64,000 nucleotides of DNA. It comes from Kitasatospora atroaurantiaca (lineage in GTDB: Bacteria > Actinomycetota > Actinomycetes > Streptomycetales > Streptomycetaceae). The DNA is taken from NCBI RefSeq assembly GCF_007828955.1, contig NZ_VIVR01000001.1, positions 5,456,001 through 5,520,000 of the forward strand. Reading direction: 5' to 3'. The notes beneath the pieces are model-generated. The model was not told the origin of the DNA, did no database searches, and saw nothing but the letters and a program-made list of their open reading frames with translations. Of the stretch, positions 56,999-64,000 are shown one piece after another (the first letter of the stretch is position 1; each line of letters starts with the position of its first letter). A program made the translations under genes and the position numbers.

Positions 56999-58315
56999 AT
57001 GACCACCCCGCCCCCCATCGGCGGGGCCCCCGGCACGCCCGCCGGCGGCCCGGGCCCGGTACCGCCGCGCCCGGCGCACCCGCCGGCCGCCGAGGCGCCG
57101 GCCGGCCCCAAGGCCGAGTCCACCGGGTACACCCCGGGCGACGGACTGCTCAGCTGGCTGCCGCTGCGCCCGACCATCCGGATCCGGCTCACCCTGCTCT
57201 ACGGCGGGATGTTCCTGATGGCCGGGGTCGTCCTGCTGGTGCTGATGTACTACTTCGTCCAGCAGGCGTTCGAGGACGCCTCGCTGCCCAATCTGACCCT
57301 CGGACCCGGCGTCAAGATCGTCACGCAGGACGGCTCCGAGATCACGGCGAACAACTTCAACCAGTACCTGGACCACATGCAGGCCACCCAGGCGCACGCC
57401 GCACTGGCCACCCTGCTCCGCAAGGCGCTCACCGCCCTGGTCTGCCTCGCGGTCATCGCCTTCATGGCCGGCTACGCACTGGCCGGCCGGGTGCTCCACC
57501 CGCTGGGGCGGATCACCAGGACCGCCCGCGAGGTCGCGAGCTCCGAGATGCACCGCCGGATCCAGATGGAGGGCCCCGACGACGAGCTCAAGGAGCTCGC
57601 CGACACCTTCGACGAGATGCTCGACCGGCTGGACCGCTCCTTCGACTCCCAGCGCCGCTTCGTCGCCAACGCCTCGCACGAGCTGCGCACGCCGCTGGCG
57701 ATCAACCGCACCCTGCTCGAGGTCCAGCTCTCCGACCCGAACGCCTCGCCCGACCTGCAGCAGCTCGGCAAAACCCTGCTGGCCACCAACGAGCGCAGCG
57801 AACAGCTCGTCGAGGGCCTGCTCCTGCTCGCCCGCAGCGACAACGAGCTCACCGACCGCCGGCCGGTCGAGCTCTCCGAGGTCGCCCTCCGCGCCCTGGA
57901 ACAGATCCGGCCGGAGGCGGCCACCCGTGAGGTCGTGCTGCGCCCGGGGCTGGAGCCGGCCACCGTCTCGGGCAACGGCATCCTGCTGGAACGCATCGCG
58001 CTCAACCTGTTGCAGAACGCCGTCCGGTACAACGTCCCCGACGGCTGGGTGGAGATCTCCACCGCCACCTCCCCGGGCGGGGGAGGGGAGCTGGTGGTGA
58101 CCAACACCGGTCCGGTGGTCCCGGGCTATGAGCTGGAGCACATCTTCGAGCCGTTCCGCCGGGTCAAGGGCGCCGACCGCACCCGCAGCGACCGAGGCGT
58201 CGGGCTCGGACTCTCCATCGTCCGCTCGGTCGTCCGGGCGCACGGAGGCACCATCGAGGCCACCCCACGCACCGGTGGCGGCCTCACGATCCGGGTACGC
58301 ATCCCAGGCGCCTGA
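56999..58315 (+). CDS. cutS: Sensor histidine kinase CutS
   Basis: A 438-residue membrane kinase, ATG at 56999. The first 55 residues are Pro/Gly/Ala-rich and cytoplasmic. TM1 is about 66-86 and TM2 about 143-163, leaving a short external part of about 56 residues (87-142) that contains no Cys. HAMP follows (PLGRITRTAREVASS), then the His box with His227 (FVANASHELRTPLAINR), the N box LLQNAVRYNV and G box DRGVGLGLSIVRSVV. From memory other CutS sensors have conserved external cysteines that report disulfide state; here they are missing, so sensing may differ. Confidence 0.93.
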   Translation: MTTPPPIGGAPGTPAGGPGPVPPRPAHPPAAEAPAGPKAESTGYTPGDGLLSWLPLRPTIRIRLTLLYGGMFLMAGVVLLVLMYYFVQQAFEDASLPNLTLGPGVKIVTQDGSEITANNFNQYLDHMQATQAHAALATLLRKALTALVCLAVIAFMAGYALAGRVLHPLGRITRTAREVASSEMHRRIQMEGPDDELKELADTFDEMLDRLDRSFDSQRRFVANASHELRTPLAINRTLLEVQLSDPNASPDLQQLGKTLLATNERSEQLVEGLLLLARSDNELTDRRPVELSEVALRALEQIRPEAATREVVLRPGLEPATVSGNGILLERIALNLLQNAVRYNVPDGWVEISTATSPGGGGELVVTNTGPVVPGYELEHIFEPFRRVKGADRTRSDRGVGLGLSIVRSVVRAHGGTIEATPRTGGGLTIRVRIPGA

Positions 58316-58389
58316 CCCTCCCGCCAGGGCGCTGGGAGGCCCTCCTACGCCTTCCGGCCCTCTCTCGCTCCGTGCGCGGACCATCCACT

Positions 58390-58449
58390 GCCGCCCCTGC
58401 CGCTCATGTCAAGACGACATAAGCCCTGGCAGGGGCGGCTTGTCATTTG
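58390..58449 (+). terminator. Terminator after cutS
   Basis: GCCGCCCCTGCC (58390-58401) pairs perfectly with GGCAGGGGCGGC (58438-58449). The 36-nt loop contains ATGTC/GACAT that can extend the structure, followed by TTGTCATTT. Confidence 0.75.
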
Positions 58450-58460
58450 CCGCCGGAACA

Positions 58461-58493
58461 ACTTACGGTTACGTAACCTACGCAGCCGTAAGT
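58461..58493. promoter_or_regulatory. Nested palindromic operator before the desaturase gene
   Basis: The perfect palindrome GGTTACGTAACC (58467-58478) is enclosed by outer arms ACTTACGG (58461-58468) and CCGTAAGT (58486-58493). It lies 78 bp before the GTG of the desaturase. The long symmetric structure fits a TetR-like repressor dimer or pair. Seen in sequence; the regulator is unknown. Confidence 0.65.
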
Positions 58494-58570
58494 GAGTCGC
58501 CAGAGTCCGGCTCCGCCCGGCCCCAGCGCGTCCCACCCGTCCCTGCCGCCCGCCCTCAGGAGCACCCGAC

Positions 58571-59545
58571 GTGACCATCGCACCCGTGCAGCGCACCGCC
58601 TCCACCGCCTGGACCGACGCCCGCCTGATCCTGGCGCTCGAAGAGGTGGTGGAGACCGAGCTCAACCGCCACCTGAAGGTGGCCAAGGAGTGGATGCCGC
58701 ACGAGTACGTGCCGTGGAGCCAGGGGCGGGACTTCGACGGCGTGCTCGGCGGTGAGGCGTGGTCGCTGGAGCAGTCCAAGGTCACCCCGCTCGGCCGGAT
58801 CTCGCTGGTCGTGAACCTGCTGACCGAGGACAACCTCCCCAGCTACCACCACGAGATCGCGACCATGTTCGGCCGCGAGGGCGCCTGGGGCACCTGGGTG
58901 CACCGCTGGACGGCCGAGGAGGGCCGGCACGGCATAGCCATTCGCGACTACCTGCTCGCCACCCGGGCCGTCGACCCGGTCGAGCTGGAGCGGGCGCGGA
59001 TGTTCCACATGTCGGAGGGCTTCGAGTCCGACAACGCGCACAGCATGCTGCACTCGGTCGCGTACGTGGCCTTCCAGGAGCTCGCGACCCGCATCTCGCA
59101 CCGCAACACCGGCCACCACTCCGGCGACCCGCTCTGCGACCAGCTGCTGGCGAAGATCGCCAACGACGAGAACCTGCACATGGTCTTCTACCGGAACCTG
59201 CTGCGGGCCGCCCTGGAGCTGGCGCCGGACCAGGCGATGCGGGCCATTGCGGACGTCGTCATCAACTTCCGGATGCCCGGCCACGGGATGCCCGGCTTCG
59301 AGCGCTCCGCCGCTCAGATCGCCATCGGCGGGATCTACAACCTGCGCATCCACCACGACGACGTGCTGCAGCCGGTGCTGCGCCACCTCAGGGTGATGGA
59401 GATCGGCGGGCTCGGCCCCGAGGGCCTGAAGGCCCAGGAGGAGCTCGGACTGTTCCTGGCCGGCCTCGACGCGCAGGCCGCCAAGTTCGACGAGCGGCAG
59501 GCCGCCCTGCTCGCCCGACGCGCCGCGAACGCCGCGAAGAAGTAG
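58571..59545 (+). CDS. Acyl-ACP desaturase (soluble diiron)
   Basis: A 324-residue soluble desaturase that introduces a double bond in acyl-ACP or acyl-CoA, with a diiron centre. The start is a GTG at 58571. Iron ligands fit: Glu86 (LLTEDNLPSYH), Glu117 and His120 (AEEGRH), Glu170 (FQELATR), Glu200 and His203 (DENLH). It belongs to the DesA-like actinobacterial type and should control membrane fluidity. It needs ferredoxin, which is not in this window. The operator upstream suggests control by fatty acid status. Confidence 0.93.
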   Translation: MTIAPVQRTASTAWTDARLILALEEVVETELNRHLKVAKEWMPHEYVPWSQGRDFDGVLGGEAWSLEQSKVTPLGRISLVVNLLTEDNLPSYHHEIATMFGREGAWGTWVHRWTAEEGRHGIAIRDYLLATRAVDPVELERARMFHMSEGFESDNAHSMLHSVAYVAFQELATRISHRNTGHHSGDPLCDQLLAKIANDENLHMVFYRNLLRAALELAPDQAMRAIADVVINFRMPGHGMPGFERSAAQIAIGGIYNLRIHHDDVLQPVLRHLRVMEIGGLGPEGLKAQEELGLFLAGLDAQAAKFDERQAALLARRAANAAKK

Positions 59546-59992
59546 CCTTCGGCTGGGTGATTTTCGAGAATTTGCCCGAAAAATGACCGATGTGACCAAG
59601 CTCACACTTTGTTGCGCGACACGTTCGGATGATCTCGCAGGGTGATCACCGGTTCGAGTGGCGCAGTCGCCCAGGGTGACGGGTCAGGTCCCAGGAGAAT
59701 TTGTCGACCTATCGTCAATTCCCTTGACCTGCAAGTAGATTGCGGGTCAAGGGATTGGCCGCCGGTCACTCAACGTAGTGAATCGCCCACCTTATTGGGC
59801 CGTTCGTGGTAGCTGCGGGTGAGGCCGTTCGGACCGCATTCGATCACCCCGACGGGCCTGCTGCTGGGTGTCGATTGAGTAACAGGGCTTGAAGTAAGGC
59901 AAAATCTCCGCCTCGGGTCGGGCACAAGACCGACCCCCCATGCGTTACGTGCGCTGGAGATACCGCACACACCCAGAGGGGGAGAGCGAAAA
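59546..59992. other. Low-GC spacer with long inverted repeat (447 bp)
   Basis: This is among the AT-richest stretches in the window and contains no gene with a convincing start. Runs such as TTTTCGAGAATTTGCCCG and GGCAAAATCTCC occur, together with the inverted repeat at 59720-59754. The promoter of the DUF4193 gene must lie in the right half. Confidence 0.55.
59720..59754. promoter_or_regulatory. 15-bp inverted repeat in the desaturase-DUF4193 spacer
   Basis: TCCCTTGACCTGCAA (59720-59734) pairs with TTGCGGGTCAAGGGA (59740-59754) with one G-U pair and a GTAGA loop. It is far (174 bp) from the desaturase stop, so a terminator is possible but an operator or small-RNA stem is equally plausible. 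It includes TTGACC, a -35-like hexamer. Confidence 0.5.
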
Positions 59993-60292
59993 ATGGCAAC
60001 GGACTACGACACCCCACGCAAGACCGATGACGACCTCAACGAGGACAGCATCGAGGAACTGAAGGCCCGGCGTAACGAAAAGTCGGGCAGTTCGGTCGAC
60101 GTCGACGAGTTCGACGCGGCCGAGGGGCTGGAGCTTCCGGGCGCCGACCTCTCGAACGAGGAACTCTCGGTCCGGGTTCTGCCCCGGCAGGCCGACGAGT
60201 TCACCTGCATGAGCTGCTTCCTCGTGCACCACCGCAGCCAGCTGTACAGCGAGAAGAACGGCAACCCGATCTGCCGGGACTGCGGCGCCTGA
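59993..60292 (+). CDS. DUF4193 zinc-ribbon protein
   Basis: A 99-residue protein, ATG at 59993 after AGAGGGGGAGAG. The N-terminal half is acidic and polar (DDDLNEDSIEELKARR), probably disordered. The C-terminal half has CMSC and CRDC pairs (FTCMSCFLVHHRSQL, GNPICRDCGA), giving a four-Cys zinc ribbon. DUF4193 is widespread in Actinobacteria; its role is unknown, perhaps in transcription or translation. It is monocistronic and seems well expressed to judge by its ribosome site. Confidence 0.92.
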   Translation: MATDYDTPRKTDDDLNEDSIEELKARRNEKSGSSVDVDEFDAAEGLELPGADLSNEELSVRVLPRQADEFTCMSCFLVHHRSQLYSEKNGNPICRDCGA

Positions 60293-60524
60293 GCACCTGG
60301 CGGGCATGCCCCGGGTCCGACGGCTTCCGTCGGCCCGGTTCACCGCCCCGTCCGGCCCTGAGCAGCGGGGTCGGAGGCAGAAGCGGCGGTCGCCGCCAGC
60401 GACCGCACAAGCAGGCGAGCCCTGCACACAGCACCACCGGAGCACCGGGACGGTCCCGCACACAGCGGAGCCGTCCCTCCTCCGTTTCCGGGCCCGGTTC
60501 GAAGGGCGCCGGACCCGCAGGGTC

Positions 60525-60974
60525 CTAGCGGGCCGTGCCCTCGCGGGCTGCGGCCAGTGCCTCGACCAGCCGCTCCGGCGAGCGGGTCGACAGGTAGACG
60601 TACGGCGTCGGGTCGGCCGGGTCGGTGATCTCGACCCGCAGCGCGGTGGGGATGTAGCTGCGCAGCAGCATGAAGGCGCGCGGGTCGGCCTTCACCGAGC
60701 GCCAGGCCACCGCCTCGGCGCGATCCAGCGGATGTGCCGTACCCAGCGCACCGACCGGGATCCGGGCCTGTCCGGCCACCAGCGAGCCCTGCACCACGCG
60801 GATCCGTGCGGAGCCGTAGCTGCTGAGCGCCGCCGCGCCGGCCGCGATGCCGACCACCAGCCCGATCAGAGCGGCCACCGGGCTGAAGCGCAGCATGATC
60901 AGCGCGAAGGAGAGCCCGGCCGCGGCCGGGAGCAGCCACCAGGAGCGGGGGACGGTGAGGCGTTCGTCGTACAT
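60525..60974 (-). CDS. DUF3093 membrane protein
   Basis: A 149-residue protein, ATG at 60974. Two helices near the N-terminus (WWLLPAAAGLSFALIMLRF and AALIGLVVGIAAGAAALSS) anchor it, followed by a beta-rich soluble domain (IRVVQGSLVAGQARIPVGAL, AFMLLRSYIPTALRVEI). It belongs to the DUF3093 family of Actinobacteria, which often lies next to the dUTPase gene, as here. Function unknown. It is divergent from the thioesterase gene. Confidence 0.88.
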   Translation of the reverse strand: MYDERLTVPRSWWLLPAAAGLSFALIMLRFSPVAALIGLVVGIAAGAAALSSYGSARIRVVQGSLVAGQARIPVGALGTAHPLDRAEAVAWRSVKADPRAFMLLRSYIPTALRVEITDPADPTPYVYLSTRSPERLVEALAAAREGTAR

Positions 60975-61125
60975 GCACCCATTGTGTGGGCTGCGCGGCC
61001 CCGCCCCGGTGGCGCCCCCGCCCCGGTGCGGCAGGCCTGGCAGGCGGCTCCTCGGCGCAGCTCGTGCCACTCGTCGTGCGACTCGCCTTGCACTCGTTTT
61101 GCTACTCGGCGGTAAGGTCGCGCGT

Positions 61126-61767
61126 GTGAACGGACCATCCGCCTCCCCGCCTGCGCCGCAGGGCTCGGAAGAGCCCGCCGCCCGGGCCGTCGCCCTCCCG
61201 CCGACCACGCCCCCGGCGGGCGCCGTCCTGCCGCCCCGCGCCCCCGAGGCGCCGGCCCCTGGCACCCTGCTCGGCTCGCACTACGACCACTGCTTCGGCT
61301 GCGGCCCGCAGCATCCGCAGGGCCTCCAGCTGACCGCCGTGGCCGGCGAGGGCCTGGACGTGACCGCCGAGTTCACCGTCAGGCCGAGCCATCAGGGCGG
61401 CCCCGGGCTGGCCCACGGCGGTGTGCTGGTGACCGCCATGGACGAGACCCTCGGCACGCTGAACTGGCTGCTGCACGCCGCCGCGGTGACCGGCAGGCTG
61501 GAGACCGACTTCGTCCGGCCGGTGCCGGTGGATGCCGTGCTGCACATCCGCGCCTGGGTCACCGGGGTGCACGGCCGCAAGATCTACAGCGCGGCGGAGG
61601 GACGGATCGGCGGACCGGACGGGCCGGTGGCCATCAGAGCCCAGGCACTCTTCGTCCAGGTGAAGCTGGAACACTTCACCACGCACGGTCGTCCCGAGGA
61701 CATCAAGAAGGCCATGGACGACCCGGATCTGTTCAAGCGCGCCCGAGCCTTTGAGGTGAACCCGTGA
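61126..61767 (+). CDS. PaaI-family hotdog thioesterase
   Basis: A 213-residue protein with GTG start at 61126, after GGTAAGG. The first 45 or so residues are Pro/Ala-rich and disordered. The hotdog domain has HYDHCFGCGPQHPQGLQL, GGPGLAHGGVLVTAMDETLG (HGG and Asp/Glu catalytic area) and PVPVDAVLHIRAWVTGVHGRK. Such enzymes hydrolyse acyl-CoA thioesters. Its stop overlaps the dut start by 4 nt (GTGA), so the two form an operon. Confidence 0.9.
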   Translation: MNGPSASPPAPQGSEEPAARAVALPPTTPPAGAVLPPRAPEAPAPGTLLGSHYDHCFGCGPQHPQGLQLTAVAGEGLDVTAEFTVRPSHQGGPGLAHGGVLVTAMDETLGTLNWLLHAAAVTGRLETDFVRPVPVDAVLHIRAWVTGVHGRKIYSAAEGRIGGPDGPVAIRAQALFVQVKLEHFTTHGRPEDIKKAMDDPDLFKRARAFEVNP

Positions 61768-62231
61768 GTAGTACCGCCCGCCCGCCGGTAGACGTCCTGA
61801 TCCGGCGGCTCGACCCCGAGCTGCCGCTGCCCGCGTACGAGCACCCCGGCGACGCCGGCGCCGACCTGCGCACCACCGTCGACGCCGAACTGGCCCCGGG
61901 CGAGCGCGCGGTGCTCCCCACCGGCATCGGGATCGCCCTTCCGGACGGCTACGCGGCGTTCGTGCACCCGCGTTCGGGACTCGCAGCTCGTTGCGGAGTT
62001 GCACTGGTGAACGCCCCAGGGACGGTCGATGCCGGGTACCGTGGTGAGATCAAGGTGATCGTGGTCAATCTGGACCCGCGCGAGGGGGTCAGCTTCCGCC
62101 GTGGGGACCGCATCGCCCAGCTGGTGATCCAGCAGGTCGAGAAGGCGCGTTTCCACGAGGTGGCCGAACTGCCCGGGTCGGCACGTGCCGCAGGCGGGTT
62201 CGGGTCGACCGGCGGTCACGCCGCGGTTTAG
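61764..62231 (+). CDS. dut: dUTP diphosphatase
   Basis: A 155-residue trimeric dUTPase that converts dUTP to dUMP, keeping uracil out of DNA. It starts at GTG 61764 in a GTGA overlap. All five motifs are visible: DAGADL, HPRSGLAARCGVALVNAPGT, DAGYRGEIKV, RGDRIAQLVI and RAAGGFGSTG. It probably forms an operon with the PaaI gene before it and perhaps the DUF3710 gene after it. Confidence 0.96.
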   Translation: MSSTARPPVDVLIRRLDPELPLPAYEHPGDAGADLRTTVDAELAPGERAVLPTGIGIALPDGYAAFVHPRSGLAARCGVALVNAPGTVDAGYRGEIKVIVVNLDPREGVSFRRGDRIAQLVIQQVEKARFHEVAELPGSARAAGGFGSTGGHAAV

Positions 62232-62299
62232 CATTCCCGCGGCCTCGCAGTAGCCGAGCAGGTATTCGCTTCGGTCTTGGACCGGGAAGGACAGTGACC

Positions 62300-63097
62300 G
62301 TGTTCCGTCGTCGCCAGAAGAGCGAGGACGCTGTCGAGCAGCTCGCCGACGACGCCATCAGCGCCGACGAGACGGCCGATGACGTCGAAGGTTCCGCCGA
62401 CTCCGAGAGCGAGAACGTGACTGAGCAGGACCCGGCGGACCGGGTCGGCCTGCCGCCGGCTCCGCGTCCGGACGGCCCGTGGGACATCTCCGAGCTGGAG
62501 AATCCGGAGGACGGCCGGGTGGACCTCGGCGGCCTCCTGGTCCCCGGCGTGGAGGGCATGGAGCTGCGCGTCGAGGTGGCCGGCGACGCGATCGTGGCCG
62601 CAACCCTGGTCCTCGGTAACAGTGCGATCCAGCTCCAGGCCTTTGCCGCCCCCAAGTCCGAGGGCATCTGGGGCGAGGTCCGCGAGGAGATCGCCAACGG
62701 CATCACCCAGCAGGGCGGCCTGGTCGAGGAGGAGGAGGGCCCGCTGGGCTGGCACCTCCGGGCTCAGGTGCCGGTGCAGCTGCCGGACGGGACGCAGGGC
62801 GTCCAGCTCGTCCGCTTCGTGGGCTGTGACGGCCCGCGCTGGTTCCTGCGCGGCGTGATCTCCGGCCAGGCTGCCGTGCAGCCCGAGATGGCCGGGGTCC
62901 TTGAGCAGGTCTTCCAGCAGACCGTGGTCGTCCGCGGCGAGACGCCGATGGCGCCTCGCGACCCGATCGTCCTCAAGCTCCCCGAGGACGCCCAGATGGT
63001 CGCTGACGGCGGCGCGGGCGAGGGTGACGGCACCCGCTTCGGCGGCGCTTCGCTCGACCCGTTCGCACGCGGCCCGGAGATCACCGAGGTCCGCTGA
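62300..63097 (+). CDS. DUF3710 protein
   Basis: A 265-residue protein; GTG 62300 (VFRRRQK) is favoured over GTG 62294 because GGAAGGAC ends about 8 nt upstream of it. The first 55 residues are acidic and disordered. The conserved core is PRPDGPWDISELENPEDGRV through DLGGLLVPGVEGMELRVEV and GPRWFLRGVISG, then RGPEITEVR at the end. DUF3710 proteins are conserved in Actinobacteria and usually follow dut; function is unknown. It has a terminator before the rRNA promoter. Confidence 0.92.
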   Translation: MFRRRQKSEDAVEQLADDAISADETADDVEGSADSESENVTEQDPADRVGLPPAPRPDGPWDISELENPEDGRVDLGGLLVPGVEGMELRVEVAGDAIVAATLVLGNSAIQLQAFAAPKSEGIWGEVREEIANGITQQGGLVEEEEGPLGWHLRAQVPVQLPDGTQGVQLVRFVGCDGPRWFLRGVISGQAAVQPEMAGVLEQVFQQTVVVRGETPMAPRDPIVLKLPEDAQMVADGGAGEGDGTRFGGASLDPFARGPEITEVR

Positions 63098-63107
63098 GCA
63101 AACGCTG

Positions 63108-63141
63108 ATCGCCTCCGCCCGGAGTGCCGGGCGGAGGCGAT
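63108..63141 (+). terminator. Terminator before the rRNA operon
   Basis: ATCGCCTCCGCCCGG (63108-63122) pairs perfectly with CCGGGCGGAGGCGAT (63127-63141) around AGTG, followed by TTGCTTGT. It separates the DUF3710 transcript from the rRNA promoters. Confidence 0.9.
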
Positions 63142-63509
63142 TTGCTTGTGGGGCGCCGGTCCCCGTACAGTTCCGGAGTCGCACCGCGAGGGGCGAAGAA
63201 AAGCGGGTCTGGTGAGTGAAACTCCGGAAAACGGAGCGGAAATCGTCTGATAAGCTTGAAACACGAAAGAACGAAGCGCCCGGAGAGACACGAGAGTGTT
63301 TTGAAGGAAGTGTCCGTTCCTTGAGAACTCAACAGCGTGCCAAAAGTCAACGCCAGATATGTTGACATCCCCGGCCTGGACCGTTCGGTCCGGGTTGGAG
63401 ATTCCTTTTGAAGTAAAAACACAGCGAGGACGCAGTGCGCGGGATCACCCTATTCCGGTGGTTGCCGTGCCGCTCAACGCGAGTGTCTCACCCGATTACG
63501 GGTAAACAT
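63142..63509 (+). promoter_or_regulatory. rRNA operon promoter and leader region
   Basis: About 370 bp of atypically AT-rich sequence precede 16S rRNA. A -10-like GATAAG is at 63249-63254, and a -35-like TTGACA at 63362. CCTTGAGAACTCAACAGCGT (63319-63338) is a conserved Streptomyces rRNA-leader element, probably an antitermination or processing signal. GGACCG-TT-CGGTCC is a small hairpin near 63378-63391. The exact promoter start sites cannot be set from sequence alone. Confidence 0.7.

Positions 63510-64000
<491 letters not shown>

Noticed and set aside
59660..59700. GGTTCGAGTGGCG resembling a tRNA T-arm
   Set aside because: No paired acceptor stem, D-arm or anticodon loop at proper distance.
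63142..63509. tRNA gene before 16S rRNA
   Set aside because: No acceptor-stem pairing or anticodon arm is found; the stretch fits a leader and promoters.

Overview
The window is chromosomal DNA of a Streptomycetaceae actinomycete (Streptomyces or Kitasatospora). The evidence is very high GC with strong third-position bias, frequent GTG starts, long antisense shadow ORFs, an actinobacterial 16S rRNA 5' end at the right edge, and housekeeping genes that match the Streptomyces core arm around hrdB: hrdB, parE, parC, sepH, a ferrochelatase, cutRS and dut. From memory the order follows roughly SCO5815 to SCO5869 of S. coelicolor. I see no prophage, CRISPR array, transposase, integron or biosynthetic cluster, so this is core rather than accessory sequence.

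Layout: 1-10.4 kb holds a truncated ORF, a conserved hypothetical, a RecQ helicase with a phosphoribosyltransferase-like tail, a DUF4192 protein, a prolyl-aminopeptidase-like hydrolase, a glycogen-debranching-like protein and a NrtR-type Nudix regulator. 10.5-16.9 kb holds an ABC ATPase/permease pair whose ATPase has lost catalytic residues, a FadR-family regulator followed by a 15-bp tandem repeat, the principal sigma factor HrdB and a secreted trypsin-like protease. 17-25.3 kb holds a DUF7455 zinc protein, ParE, a membrane protein with a LuxR-type two-component system, a DUF485/ActP-like symporter pair and a small secreted protein. 25.4-31.6 kb holds a CitA/DcuS-type two-component system divergent from a complete SsuABC-like importer operon, then a sucrase/ferredoxin-like protein.

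31.8-44 kb holds ParC, a catalytic/non-catalytic M16 protease pair, RtcB RNA ligase, a DUF1707-FHA protein, glutaminase, HPr, and a GNAT-(acyl-CoA synthetase) protein acetyltransferase. 44-55.5 kb holds DUF5998, a phosphodiesterase-like protein, thymidine kinase, a VOC protein, a two-domain rhodanese, SepH, a two-TM protein, an aldonolactone/alditol oxidase, an MFS exporter, coproporphyrin ferrochelatase and an inositol-monophosphatase-family enzyme. 55.6-64 kb holds a small helical protein, CutR/CutS, an acyl-ACP desaturase with a palindromic operator, DUF4193, DUF3093, a PaaI thioesterase, dUTPase, DUF3710, and an rRNA promoter/leader running into 16S rRNA.

Most gene ends carry perfect GC-rich hairpins. 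A family of about 75-bp palindromes (23-bp arms, 28-nt loop) occupies convergent or gene-end spacers at 31.7, 46.5 and 48.4 kb, and a rearranged copy at 40.6 kb is interrupted by a second palindromic sequence. The points most worth a second look are the degenerate ABC ATPase, the 15-bp minisatellite, the nested palindromes, the in-frame insertion in the symporter, a CutS sensor with no extracytoplasmic cysteine, the desaturase operator and an uncharacterised 23-codon ORF ahead of rtcB. I did not find a wholly new multi-gene system.
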